Shown piece by piece: positions 1 to 6,803 of a stretch of DNA of 11,173 nucleotides (the first letter of the stretch is position 1; every line of letters starts with the position of its first letter). The position numbers and the translations under genes were made by a program. The notes beneath the pieces are model-generated. The model saw only the letters and a program-made list of their open reading frames with translations, was not told the DNA's origin and searched no databases. This DNA comes from Baffinella frigidus (taxonomy: Eukaryota > Cryptophyceae > Cryptomonadales > Baffinellaceae), in contig MU646663.1 of the NCBI GenBank assembly GCA_026770585.1, positions 223,726-234,898 of the forward strand, written 5' to 3'.

Positions 1-111
1 CCTCGCTCATAAGAAAGCGCCCCGCCCCTGGGACCACCACAGGACCCTAGGCATGGTCCTACTGTAGGGTCCTAGGGGGGGGCGTTTTCTTGTGAGATAG
101 GTACCCCTGTA
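1..111 (+). mobile_element. family A fold-back element, cut by window start
   Basis: Near-palindrome whose core reads ACCACCAC...TACTGTAGGGTCC (called + orientation here); the last 25 bases, ending GTACCCCTGTA, form the right terminal repeat. The left terminus (TACAGGGGTAC) lies outside the window. Confidence 0.85.
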
Positions 112-230
112 CAGGGAACCCTCGCTCATAAGAAACCGCATCCGCCCATGACCCTACATTAACCCTATGCCTAGGGCCCTCTGTTGGACCCAGGGGGGGG
201 GGCAGATTGTTATGAGCAGGGTATGCAGGG
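110..230 (-). mobile_element. family A element, degraded
   Basis: Starts TACAGGGAACCCTCGCTC, sharing its first two bases with the end of the previous copy, and ends near TATGAGCAGGGTATGCAGGG. Core ACCCTACATT...CCTATGCCTAGGGCCC is the opposite orientation. The right terminus is eroded. Confidence 0.75.
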
Positions 231-315
231 CCCGCTCTCCACCTCGGCACAGGACAAAAGCCCAGGTCCGGAATCTGGCCGTGGATTCAGGTGGAAGTCT
301 TTCGATCCTTCTATC

Positions 316-367
316 CAGTTCCGGTGTCCGCCTATGTTGGGAGCTCGAAGAACCTTAAGGACCTAAA
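316..367 (+). repeat. dispersed repeat family E, copy 1 (3' part)
   Basis: AGTTCCGGTGTCCGCCTATG, then TTGGGAGCTCGAAGAACC, then AAGGACCT. Shorter than the copies at 3894 and 6223. Confidence 0.75.
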
Positions 368-407
368 GGATTAAGTTGGTCCCTCCCCGCTCGAGAGCGG
401 CCTCAGG

Positions 408-534
408 TACAGGGGTACCTCGCTCATAAGAAAGCGCCTCCCCCTACATGTAGGACCCTACAGTAGGACTATGTCTAGGGCCCTATGGTAGTCCCAGGGG
501 GGTGGGCGTTTCTTATGAGCGAGGTACCCCTGTA
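408..534 (-). mobile_element. family A element, full length
   Basis: TA-CAGGGGTACCTCGCTCAT ... ATGAGCGAGGTACCCCTG-TA, 127 bp, complete on both sides. Core orientation AGGACCCTACAGTAGG...CCTATGGTAGTCC. A small CTACATGTAG insertion lengthens the left arm. Confidence 0.9.
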
Positions 535-584
535 CCCACAGCAAGAGAGAGAGAAGGCCACTTTATTAAAACGAGCAGGAGAAG

Positions 585-730
585 ACGACAGCGTCAAGCT
601 TGATGAGATCACGCTTCAGCACGATGACAGCGTCAAGCTTCATGAGAGGGCGTGAGAGATGCCTTGCCTGCCGCGCGGGACACTGCAGGCATCTCTCGGG
701 CGCGAGAGATGCCTTGCCTGCGCCGGGCAC
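585..730 (+). repeat. cluster of short direct and inverted repeats
   Basis: GACAGCGTCAAGCTT at 587 and 626 (39 bp apart); GAGAGATGCCTTGCCTG at 654 and 704 (50 bp apart); the inverse GGCATCTCTC at 688-697. CACTGCAGG occurs at 681 and 729. Looks like local duplications beside a family A insertion. Confidence 0.7.
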
Positions 731-851
731 TGCAGGGGTACCTCGTTGATAAGAAATTGCCTCTTCCAAGGACCCTACAGTAGGCCTGTGCCTAGGGCCC
801 TATGGGAGTCCTAGGAGGGTGGCGTTTTCTTGTGAGCGAGGTACCCCTGTA
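731..851 (-). mobile_element. family A element, full length
   Basis: 121 bp; left end TGCAGGGGTACCTCG (TG for TA), right end GCGAGGTACCCCTGTA. The left boundary lies in a local duplicate, because the CACTGCAGG just before it also occurs at 681-689. Confidence 0.85.
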
Positions 852-921
852 GCCCGAGAACCCCGAGGGGTCTCAACGCTACACTCATCATAACCTTGCA
901 TCCGTAGGTACCCTGAGAGCC

Positions 922-978
922 TACAGGGGTACCACGCTCATAACCTCGCTCATAATAAAGTGCCTCCTCCTAGGACAC
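922..978 (-). mobile_element. family A fragment, left half
   Basis: TACAGGGGTACCACGCTCAT, then a repeated CTCGCTCATAA and TGCCTCCTCCTAGGACA. The rest is replaced by the family B element at 979-1086. Confidence 0.7.
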
Positions 979-1086
979 TATCCCTAAAGTGGCCAGTAGG
1001 CTCACACGCCCTACCGTAGGGCCCTAGGACCTGCCTAGGACCTCTTGGCAGTCAAATTTGACTGCCAAGGGGCCACGTAAGGGATA
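979..1086 (+). mobile_element. family B fold-back element, copy 1
   Basis: 108 bp, TATCCCTAAAGTGGCC ... GGCCACGTAAGGGATA. A near-perfect hairpin sits near the 3' side: arms TTGGCAGTCAAA (1045-1056) and TTTGACTGCCAA (1057-1068). The middle reads CCCTACCGTAGGGCCCTAGG, similar to the family A core. TA is present at both ends. Confidence 0.85.
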
Positions 1087-1304
1087 AGAAACCGCATCCT
1101 CCTGTGATCCTGCAGTAGCCCTATGCCTACTGGGGTACCTCGCTCATAAGAAACCGCACCCCCCTAGGATCCTACAGTAGGCTATGCCTAGGGCCCTACA
1201 GTGGTCCTAGGGGGGGGGCGGTTTCTTATGAGCGAGGCACCCCTGTAGGGCCCAATGGTGGACCTGGGGGGGTTGCAGATTCTTATGAGTGAGGTACCTC
1301 TGTA
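1085..1304 (-). mobile_element. family A element split by a nested family A copy
   Basis: Left part 1085-1127 (TAAGAAACCGCATCC...CTATGCC) and right part 1248-1304 (GGGCCCAATGGTGG...GAGGTACCTCTGTA) join into a normal A core once 1130-1247 is removed. The first ~18 bases of the host are missing because family B copy 1 abuts there. Confidence 0.8.
1128..1247 (-). mobile_element. family A element nested in another, with TA duplication
   Basis: Complete copy CTGGGGTACCTCGC ... GCACCCCTG bounded by TA (1128-1129) and TA (1246-1247). The host core CTATGCC-TA-GGGCCC shows that exactly one TA was duplicated on insertion. Confidence 0.9.
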
Positions 1305-1427
1305 CAGCTTCTTCTTTATTACTCTCGATACAGGTCCTAGATAGGCCCTTAAGCCTTGCGTTGAGTGATACAATAGTCTGTGAGCCTTAAGAAACGGGCC
1401 CGCCTCGGAAACGTGAGCAGTGCTGTG

Positions 1428-1603
1428 CATGTACGGCGTTTGTGCAACGCTCTACAGGGGTACTCGCCCATGAGAAACTGCCACCTTCCTAGGGACCACC
1501 ATAGGGCCCTAGGCGTAGTCCTAATGCAGGGTCCCAGGGGGGGGCGGTTTCTCATGAGCGAGGTACCCCTGTACATGTGTATGGCGTTTGTGCATCGCTC
1601 TAC
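1428..1603 (+). repeat. 28-bp direct repeats flanking a family A element
   Basis: CATGTACGGCGTTTGTGC at 1428 recurs as CATGTGTATGGCGTTTGTGC at 1574; both end CGCTCTA. Best explained as an older tandem pair with the element inserted at the TA between the units. Confidence 0.7.
1453..1573 (+). mobile_element. family A element with matched arm changes
   Basis: 121 bp, complete. Left arm CCCATGAGAAACTG and right arm GGTTTCTCATGAG carry the same A-to-G change relative to the usual CATAAGAAA, on both arms. Flanked by ~28-bp direct repeats (1428-1454 and 1574-1603). Confidence 0.9.
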
Positions 1604-1608
1604 ATGCA

Positions 1609-1711
1609 GGGTTGCTCGAAATTCACGACACGCCTTAGGGTCCTGCAGTAGAGCTAGTCCCTGGAAGCATAAGACCACCTTAGGGAGGGTGCGTGTCCTT
1701 GAGTTCGAGTA
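1609..1711. mobile_element. family D inverted-repeat element, copy 1
   Basis: Left GTTGCTCGAAATTCACGACACGC and right GCGTGTCCTTGAGTTCGAGTAC are imperfect inverted repeats around a CCTTAGGGTCCTGCAGTAG core. About 100 bp; it shares its right end with the next A copy. Confidence 0.5.
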
Positions 1712-1828
1712 CATGGGTACATCGGTCATAAGAAAGTGCCTCCCAGGACCCTACAGTAGGGCTATGGCTAGGGCCCTATGGTGGTCCTATGGGTGGGGGG
1801 GCTTTCTTGTGAGCGAGGTACCCCTGTA
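1710..1828 (-). mobile_element. family A element, full length
   Basis: TACATGGGTACATCGGTCAT ... GTGAGCGAGGTACCCCTGTA, 119 bp; core AGGACCCTACAGTAGGGC...CCTATGGTGGTCC. The left terminal repeat has three substitutions, the right is near consensus. Confidence 0.88.
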
Positions 1829-1835
1829 GCTCTGT

Positions 1836-1883
1836 CGCAGCCGATTCGGCCATGCCACTCGCAGCCGATTCGGTCATGCCACT
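1836..1883 (+). repeat. two tandem 24-bp units
   Basis: CGCAGCCGATTCGGCCATGC and CGCAGCCGATTCGGTCATGC, each followed by CACT; one difference. Lies between an A element and the 3' end of the hypothetical gene. Confidence 0.85.
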
Positions 1884-2042
1884 CACCACTGTGGTGAGGC
1901 CGGCCCCCTTTGCCGCTCCAACGTTGACGGATGTGTACCACGAACCCGGAATGACAACTTGAGAATAGTCTGCGAACGGACTGAGGCAGAGCTAGACGGA
2001 GCATGGCCGGGGTGACTCCCGAGAAATCTTCGGCGGATGCTG

Positions 2043-2048
2043 TTTATT
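2043..2048 (-). terminator. AATAAA polyadenylation signal candidate
   Basis: Read on the minus strand the sequence is GGTATAAATAAACAGC, placing AATAAA about 37 nt after the stop at 2085. Position and sequence fit a eukaryotic poly(A) signal for the hypothetical gene at 2085-2630. Confidence 0.45.
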
Positions 2049-2084
2049 TATACCGCTCAGACTCATGACCGTGCCGCACCAAGC

Positions 2085-2630
2085 CTAGGCCCGCAAACTC
2101 AGTCCGCAGCTCTGGAGCGGACCCCCCGGCAGGGACAGCGCTGGGCTTTTGATAGGCTTGGCGCGGAGGGGGGCGCCGGGCCACAGGGGGTGGCGCGCTG
2201 CGACCCGGCGGGAGATGTCGCGCTCCACCTGGTCTTTGCGGTGCCGCTTGAGGACGTGCGCGCGGATGATGGCGGTCTGTTGGACGAGGCGTTCGTAGAG
2301 GAGGGACGTGGCCGCGAGCCTCGCGCGCCGCTCCTGCGGGCGGAGGTCCGCGTCGTCGTCCATTCCCATGCCGGGCTCCCAGTCATCAACATTCTCAGAT
2401 GAGTGGCGGTGGCGCTTCTCCCCCGCAGAAAGGTCGGCGAGGTCGGGGGCGACGTGAGCAGCGGCCCCCTCAGACGATGAGCACGAGGCTTTCAGATCGA
2501 GGTCGCCCATCGCTGCATTCGACGGGGAAGCGGCCGTGTCTTCAGGGCGGAGGTGTGGGGAACGGCTGGCAAGCGTAGGCATAGTCGCGGCGAATTTTGC
2601 AGTTACCTGAATGTCGGGCGCTTTGCACAT
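2085..2630 (-). CDS. hypothetical protein, GC-rich reading frame
   Basis: I do not recognise this protein. The frame is open for 181 codons from ATG at 2630. In-frame ATGs at 2582 (residue 17) and 2510 (residue 41) are possible true starts. The stretch before 2582 contains CAG|GTAACT, which could be a splice donor, so the first 8 codons may be a separate exon. Codon third positions are strongly G/C (runs such as CTC, GCC, CGC, GAC), unlike the flanks, which supports real coding. Visible parts: a Ser/Ala-rich N-terminus, an acidic patch near residues 82-95 (DDWEPGMGMDDDAD), and a long basic amphipathic helix, about 98-146, rich in Arg/Leu (LLYERLVQQTAIIRAHVLKR). The C-terminus is proline-rich. 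No signal peptide or membrane segment. Helical charge suggests nucleic-acid or protein contact, but that is a guess. Confidence 0.55.
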   Translation of the reverse strand: MCKAPDIQVTAKFAATMPTLASRSPHLRPEDTAASPSNAAMGDLDLKASCSSSEGAAAHVAPDLADLSAGEKRHRHSSENVDDWEPGMGMDDDADLRPQERRARLAATSLLYERLVQQTAIIRAHVLKRHRKDQVERDISRRVAARHPLWPGAPLRAKPIKSPALSLPGGPLQSCGLSLRA

Positions 2631-3283
2631 CTAGATGTCCGTCGGAGTGCAAGCTCACTTCTAAAGGACACAAGCTCCTTATTCCTGAGCGGTCAAGTCG
2701 CGGCGCCCCCGCGATCAATAGAGCGCACGAGACGCGAAGGTTGCTTCGCCCGGCGCTCGAGGCGTTGCGGATAGAACAGAGGACCGAGGCGTCGCAGCGC
2801 GGGACTGACCGACACACTTCCGAACAGCAGACAACGGGTTTTGGTTTTTTTCTTACGGGGCGTACGAGCTCCCGTATCAAGCTTGCTTTAGGTGCCACGT
2901 ATGTACACATGTGACGCCCACGATTGGACCACTGTGACAACTTAAGGTCACTGTGTTCAAATTGTGCGCCGTGATGAATGGATTGTGGTACAAAAAAAAT
3001 GATAAATGTATTTTGGCGGCAACTTTTCACGGTCGAGGACTATTCAGCGATTTGACCTCTAGCGAACTCGAGAGTGTCAGGTCCACTTTGCTGACACAGG
3101 GCTCTTCGAAATGTTGTAAGATAATTTGAACTCCACGCCCGTTGTGACTTTCTTAATTTGTCCATGGGCGGTGGTTAAATGTGTAGTAAAGGGATCAAAC
3201 TCTTGCCCCTTCGCGATCCTGACTGTCTTAGTCCCTTCTGGATAATTCTTCTCCCTGAAAGCTCTTCTTTTGGAGGCAACCGA
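2631..3283. other. no feature recognised
   Basis: Mixed-composition sequence upstream of the minus-strand hypothetical gene, so it may hold its 5' UTR and promoter, but no clear TATA box or exon was seen. It has an A run (2992-2999) and scattered short repeats only. Confidence 0.5.
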
Positions 3284-3318
3284 ATGGCACGAGGCGGCCT
3301 TAGGTGGCCTCGTGCCAT
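3284..3318. repeat. perfect 12-bp stem hairpin
   Basis: ATGGCACGAGGC (3284-3295) and GCCTCGTGCCAT (3307-3318) are exact inverse copies around an 11-base loop. Function unknown. Confidence 0.85.
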
Positions 3319-3488
3319 AGAAAGTCTGTAGTAAATTGCATCCGTGACGATGTTCCGTGCAGTCGCTGGTCGCAAGAGTCCATCAAGGCGCGTCGTTCGT
3401 GATTCGCAACGTACGAGGAGCTCAGAAGCAAGGGGTATTTTTAGAGGGGAAAACCCCCTTGTTAGAACTGGGAAAGTGGTCACATTTC

Positions 3489-3593
3489 ATCCCCTTGGTA
3501 ATCAGTCAGAACGTACCCCTGGTCAGAACGTATTTCCCCTTGGTCAGAACGTACCCCCGGTAACATTTCCCCTTGGTCACAACGTACCCCCGG
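3489..3593 (+). repeat. GTCAGAACGTAC tandem array, four units
   Basis: GTCAGAACGTAC at 3505, 3522, 3543 and (as GTCACAACGTAC) 3576, linked by CCCC(T)GG and ATTTCCCCTTG. Spacing 17, 21 and 33 bp, so a degenerate minisatellite. Confidence 0.8.
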
Positions 3594-3600
3594 CACGTAT

Positions 3601-3893
3601 CCTGCTCTCGGGAGGTGGGAAGCGGGATGCGTTAGGCCCCGTCGTGGGGCCGTTCATGGTGGCGACACGATGCGCACCTGCCACTGTAGGATCTGGAGCG
3701 CGCACGGAGTCCTGCTGTGCTTGCCGGCGAAGTTGGCATGAGGACACGCTGGGGGTGAGACGTGGGGCGTGAAGGTTTCCCTGGATCCGAGCAGCGTCGA
3801 CTTGTCGTCAAGTACCCTGGTCACTCGGAGAACCTTTCCTTGCTGATAGGCTTCAGGATTTAGGGTTGCCAAGCGGCTCTGAGGGGAGCGATG
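3601..3893. other. no gene recognised; weak coding-like stretch on minus strand
   Basis: Minus strand around 3766-3843 reads KVLRVTRVLDDKSTLLGSRE without a stop, but no clear splice sites, codon bias or family match support an exon. Nothing else stands out. Confidence 0.25.
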
Positions 3894-3988
3894 GGGGCCT
3901 GATGTGATCCGAAAGGAAGCATGGGTTTTCTGCAGATCAGTTCCACTGTCCACCTATGGTGGGAGTTAAAATATCCTAAAGGACCTAA
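3894..3988 (+). repeat. dispersed repeat family E, copy 2
   Basis: GGGGGCCTGATGTGATCCGA, GGAAGCATGGGTTTTCTGC, AGTTCCACTGTCCACCTATG and CCTAAAGGACCT in order. The same order is seen at 6223-6330. Confidence 0.75.
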
Positions 3989-4065
3989 TCATGGCCCGGG
4001 TGCTAGCGGCGGTGCTCAGAACCTCAGAGATCCGGTTGGCTGAAGGGGATATTTTAAATATTTGT

Positions 4066-4106
4066 GCTCATGGTCCGCTCTGTATTTCTACTCATGGTTC
4101 GCTCTG
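4066..4106 (+). repeat. two tandem CTCATGGTTCGCTCTG units
   Basis: CTCATGGTCCGCTCTG at 4068 and CTCATGGTTCGCTCTG at 4091, 23 bp apart. Confidence 0.75.
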
Positions 4107-4117
4107 AGGAGAGGTCT

Positions 4118-4552
4118 CAGTACCACTCAGCGCCTACTCAGAAACAATCAGTGCTACTAGTTCTAACGTACCACTCAGTTAGTTGTAACGTAGCACTGAG
4201 TGGCACCACTGAGTGCTACCAAGTGCCATTCAGCACTCAACACTTCTCGAAAACACTCATTGCCACTAACAAACACTCAGTGCCTCTCAGTATCACTCAA
4301 CAGACAAGGGTTGAGTGCCACTCAGTACTACTCCGTGCCGCACCCTCAAAAACACTCGGTGCCACTCAGGTCCTTGAGGTCCTTGAGGTTCTTCGAGTTC
4401 CCAACATAGGCGGACACTGGAACTGGTTCTTCAGAAAAGCCATGCTTCCTTTAGAAACACTCAGTGCCTCTCAGGACCAGCCAGTACCACTTAGTGTAAC
4501 TTGGTGCCACAGACCTTTTCAGAAACACACGATTCCTCTCAGAATCACTACT
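4118..4552 (+). repeat. degenerate CACTCAGTGCC minisatellite
   Basis: Dozens of imperfect units built on CACTCAGTGCCACTCAG and AAACACTCAGTGCCTCTCAG, in both phases. Translation in any frame gives only repeat-like peptides. A family E copy (4370-4452) interrupts it. The units resume at 4723-4775. Confidence 0.8.
4370..4452 (-). repeat. dispersed repeat family E, copy 3, inverted
   Basis: Read on the minus strand: AAAGGAAGCATGGCTTTTCT, AGTTCCAGTGTCCGCCTATG, TTGGGAACTCGAAGAACC, then AGGACCT twice. It sits inside the CACTCAG minisatellite, so it inserted or was captured there. Confidence 0.75.
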
Positions 4553-4776
4553 CGGTACAAGCCAGTGCCCCTCAGTATCCACCAGCCACTGGAAGTGAAC
4601 CAAATCGAGCGATCGCCAAAGTTGATTTCCCCTGGGTGATCAACCCTCAGGGTTTATCCGTTGGTGAAATTGCCCACAGGTTTGCATATCGCGATTTGGT
4701 TCACTTCTGGTGGCTGGTGGATCACTCAGTGCCACAGACCCTCTCAGAAACACTCGATTCCACTCGGAATCACTCT
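4505..4776. repeat. inverted repeat flanked by ~48-bp direct repeats
   Basis: Direct repeat: GTGCCACAGACCTTTTCAG at 4504 and GTGCCACAGACCCTCTCAG at 4729, each followed by AAACAC-CGATTCC and GAATCACT. Between them an inverted repeat: CCAGCCACTGGAAGTGAACC (4582-4601) with GGTTCACTTCTGGTGGCTGG (4699-4718), extending to ~42 bp arms with 60 bp between. Confidence 0.8.
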
Positions 4777-4784
4777 AGCTCTGC

Positions 4785-4886
4785 CTGAGTTTTATTCTAG
4801 CTCGTCCCCAAGGCTTTATATTCGCCCTTCTGTACTGGATTTCTGCCCTTATAATACTTTTAAGGACGAGCCAGAATACAACTCGG
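4785..4886. mobile_element. family F inverted-repeat element, copy 1
   Basis: 102 bp with 23-bp terminal inverted repeats, 20 matches: left CTGAGTTTTATTCTAGCTCG..., right CGAGCCAGAATACAACTCGG. Interior TGTACTGGATTTCTGCCCTT matches copy 2. Confidence 0.7.
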
Positions 4887-4946
4887 TGAGAGCTTGACAC
4901 TCCCGAGAGGATGCTTCCCGCCTCCGTGACTGGACGGGGTCGAGGA

Positions 4947-5105
4947 CCTTGGTAAGATAGCGAGGGGGCAAACGGATCCTTTCAATTCTGGTTCTGATTC
5001 ACAAATTGATACCAGTCTTGTCCAATGTGGGTGTGCCAAACTGCCCAGATGGGAGGTTTGGCAACAAATTACCCAATCCATTTGCCCCTCGCTATCCGAC
5101 CAAGG
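4947..5105. mobile_element. family G 159-bp inverted-repeat element
   Basis: Arms CCTTGGTAAGATAGCGAGGG (4947 on) and CCTCGCTATCCGACCAAGG (ending 5105), ~30 bp with 4-5 differences. A second inner hairpin lies in the loop: GCCAAACTGCCC/GGGAGGTTTGGC (5035-5046, 5051-5062). No coding seen. Confidence 0.7.
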
Positions 5106-5117
5106 CGGGCCCGCCAC

Positions 5118-5210
5118 GGGCCAACGTTGCCATCTATTCAGTGGTGAGGTGGGAGCGAGAAGCGATGTGGGTGTAATACAAAGCACCAAAGCACCAAAGG
5201 CCAACGTTGT
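5118..5210 (+). repeat. short direct repeats
   Basis: GGCCAACGTTG at 5119 and 5199, 80 bp apart; between them CAAAGCAC units in tandem (5179-5198). Confidence 0.65.
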
Positions 5211-5241
5211 TCCGCGGGGCTAGGTCCTACGCGCCTAGGAA

Positions 5242-5362
5242 TGCAGGGGTACCTCGCTCATACGAAATTCCCCCCCCCCTAGCACCCTACAGTAGGCCTA
5301 TGCCTAGGGCCTATGGTGATCGTGGGGGGGTGGGCGTTTCTTATGAGCGAGGTACCCCTGTA
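5242..5362 (-). mobile_element. family A element, full length
   Basis: TGCAGGGGTACCTCGCTCAT ... ATGAGCGAGGTACCCCTGTA, 121 bp. Left arm CGAAATTCCCC no longer matches right arm GGGCGTTTC. Confidence 0.9.
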
Positions 5363-5528
5363 CATGTACACGCTCTGCCTCACATGGGTTGGCCGGCTGT
5401 TCTCAAATTGACATGCTGGGTGTGCGGTAAAGATCCGTCAACTTTGGAGCGGAAAAGAACCCGGGCTTCACACACTGGTCAGTCCGAATCAGACTGTGGC
5501 AGAGCTAGAAATACTAGCTCTGCTCTGC

Positions 5529-5630
5529 TTGAGTAAAACTGGGCTAGCCATCAGTTCATTTTAGTTTCCCTTTTGCACTGGGTTTTCTGCTCTAAATATG
5601 TTTTTGATGGCGCTCCCCGTTTTACTCTGG
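5529..5630. mobile_element. family F inverted-repeat element, copy 2
   Basis: Same length (102 bp) and interior (TTGCACTGGGTTTTCTGCTC) as copy 1. Inverted ends are GAGTAAAAC (5531-5539) and GTTTTACTC (5620-5628). Just before it is a perfect hairpin GCAGAGCTAG/CTAGCTCTGC (5499-5508, 5514-5523), and GGCAGAGCTAGAAAT occurs on both sides of the element (5498 and 5630). Confidence 0.65.
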
Positions 5631-5639
5631 CAGAGCTAG

Positions 5640-5865
5640 AAATCTGCCTCCCAGCCCGCGTCGCGACAACAATGCTCGGGGTGGCACCCCGGGGGTGCAG
5701 GTTATCTGTTTTTTCCCCCTCTGTAGCTCCGTTTCGCTGTACATGTAACGTATTCAGTGAAATCACTTTCTTTTCCCGAGGCGGCTCCCCGTGCGGCTTA
5801 GGGATTAGGGTTTAGAGTTTGGGCATTTGAGAGTTGAGGATAGGGACACCGACGGGTATCAAACG
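5640..5865. other. no gene; small hairpin and a short telomere-like patch
   Basis: Perfect 7-bp stem CGGGGTG/CACCCCG (5677-5683, 5685-5691). Telomere-like GGGATTAGGGTTTAGAG at 5801-5817. Nothing else recognised. Confidence 0.5.
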
Positions 5866-5870
5866 TCGTG

Positions 5871-5939
5871 ACTTAATTTCGAGTAATCCCTGTTGGGCCC
5901 TAGGGCGGCGCGTGTCCTTGATTCTGAGTAACCCCTATG
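5871..5939. mobile_element. family D fragment, copy 2
   Basis: GGCGCGTGTCCTTGATTCTG followed by AGTAACCCC matches the right end of the element at 1609-1711. It directly abuts an A element, as copy 1 does. Confidence 0.45.
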
Positions 5940-6061
5940 TACAGGGGTACCTCGCTCATAAGAAACCGCCACCCCCCCTGGGACCACCATAGGGCCCTAG
6001 GCATAGGCCTGCTGTAGGGTCGTAGGGGGGGGCGGTTTCCTATGAGCGAGGTGCCCCTGTA
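5940..6061 (+). mobile_element. family A element, full length
   Basis: TACAGGGGTACCTCGCTCAT ... TATGAGCGAGGTGCCCCTGTA, 122 bp, close to consensus. Arms AAACCGCC/GGCGGTTT pair fully. Confidence 0.92.
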
Positions 6062-6222
6062 ACGAGTAGCGTGGGAAAGGCCCGCGTCCGGAGCTATTAG
6101 AGCTGCATTCAACGTAGGCCGAACCGATCTTGAGACTAAGAGAAGGCCCGGGTCGGCTGGCGAATCCCAGCTAATAAATCACCAAATCGAGCTCCTCTTG
6201 GACCACCTCCCAACTGCACCGG
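6062..6222. other. no feature recognised
   Basis: No open frame with coding character, no repeat shared with the rest of the window beyond short words. Confidence 0.5.
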
Positions 6223-6330
6223 GGGGCCTGAATGTTATCCGATAGGAAGCATGGCTTTTCTGCAGAACAAGTTCCAGTGTCCGCCTATGTTGGGAGCTCG
6301 AAGAACCTACGTGTAAAGGACCTCAAGAAC
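6223..6330 (+). repeat. dispersed repeat family E, copy 4
   Basis: GGGCCTGAATGTTATCCGAT, GGAAGCATGGCTTTTCTGC, GTTCCAGTGTCCGCCTATGT, TGGGAGCTCGAAGAACC, AAGGACCT. The longest copy; no terminal inverted repeat was seen. Confidence 0.75.
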
Positions 6331-6418
6331 GACATTTATTGGACGCCCTTAAAATCTCAATACTCCATAAAATCACAATCGGCCTGGATGGTGCGCAGCA
6401 GTAGGGTCCCCTGGGGGT

Positions 6419-6541
6419 TACAGGGGTACCTCGTCCATAAGAAAGCGCCCCCCCCCCAAGGCCACCATAAGGCCCTAGCTAGGCATCGCCCTACTGTAGA
6501 AGCCTAGGAGGAGCCGCTTTCTTATGAGCGAGGTACCTCTA
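6419..6541 (+). mobile_element. family A element, full length
   Basis: TACAGGGGTACCTCGTCCAT ... ATGAGCGAGGTACCTCTA, 123 bp. Arms AAAGCG and CGCTTT pair, whereas other copies have AAACCG and CGGTTT. Directly followed by family B copy 2. Confidence 0.9.
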
Positions 6542-6646
6542 TAACCCTTGAGTGGCCAGTAGGCTCATACGCCCTACCGTAGGGCCCTAGGACCTGCCTG
6601 GGACCTCTTGGCGGTCAAATTTGACCGCCTGGCCACTTAAGGGATA
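6540..6646 (+). mobile_element. family B fold-back element, copy 2
   Basis: TATAACCCTTGAGTGGCCAG ... CTGGCCACTTAAGGGATA. Inner perfect hairpin GGCGGTCAAA/TTTGACCGCC (6610-6629). Outer stem GTGGCCAG/CTGGCCAC is perfect. Confidence 0.88.
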
Positions 6647-6691
6647 GGCTCCTAGGAGGAGGCGCTTTCTTATGCGCGCGGTATTCTTGTA
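6645..6691 (+). mobile_element. family A fragment, right arm only
   Basis: TAGGCTCCTAGGAGGAGGCG then CTTTCTTATGCGCGCGG and TATTCTTGTA. It begins at the TA that ends family B copy 2. Confidence 0.75.
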
Positions 6692-6718
6692 GGACGGGTC
6701 TGCATCCGGAGGCTAGTG

Positions 6719-6803
6719 GATATACGTCCGGGCGATTTGACCAGGCCTCCTTTTGGCGTGAATTCACTGGTTTTACTGTGAATTCACTGCCCCGAGACGT
6801 ATA
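6719..6803. repeat. family H small inverted repeat with internal 20-bp tandem
   Basis: TATACGTC (6721-6728) and GACGTATA (6796-6803) bound it. Inside, GTGAATTCACTG occurs at 6758 and 6778, itself palindromic. CTTTTGGCGTGAATTC (6750) recurs at 8217. Right end overlaps the TA of family B copy 3. Confidence 0.6.

Noticed and set aside
2542-3030. 162-residue minus-strand frame overlapping the hypothetical gene
   Set aside because: Different frame from the codon-biased one, mixed composition, no recognisable motif.
3489-3593. CRISPR array
   Set aside because: Only four imperfect 12-bp units with 17-33 bp spacing and no cas genes; a eukaryotic setting makes it a minisatellite.
3766-3843. Possible exon KVLRVTRVLDDKSTLLGSRE on the minus strand
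   Set aside because: No clear splice sites or codon bias, and no family match I can defend.
4064-4897. Thr/Ser/His-rich frames over the CACTCAG array
   Set aside because: Low-complexity translation of a minisatellite, open in several frames.
5900-6112. Open frames across family A copies giving peptides like YRGTSLIGN and MSEVPLY (also at 1188-1430, 1349-1829, 5207-5536)
   Set aside because: They are translations of the palindromic element and occur in several frames and on both strands; no coding bias.
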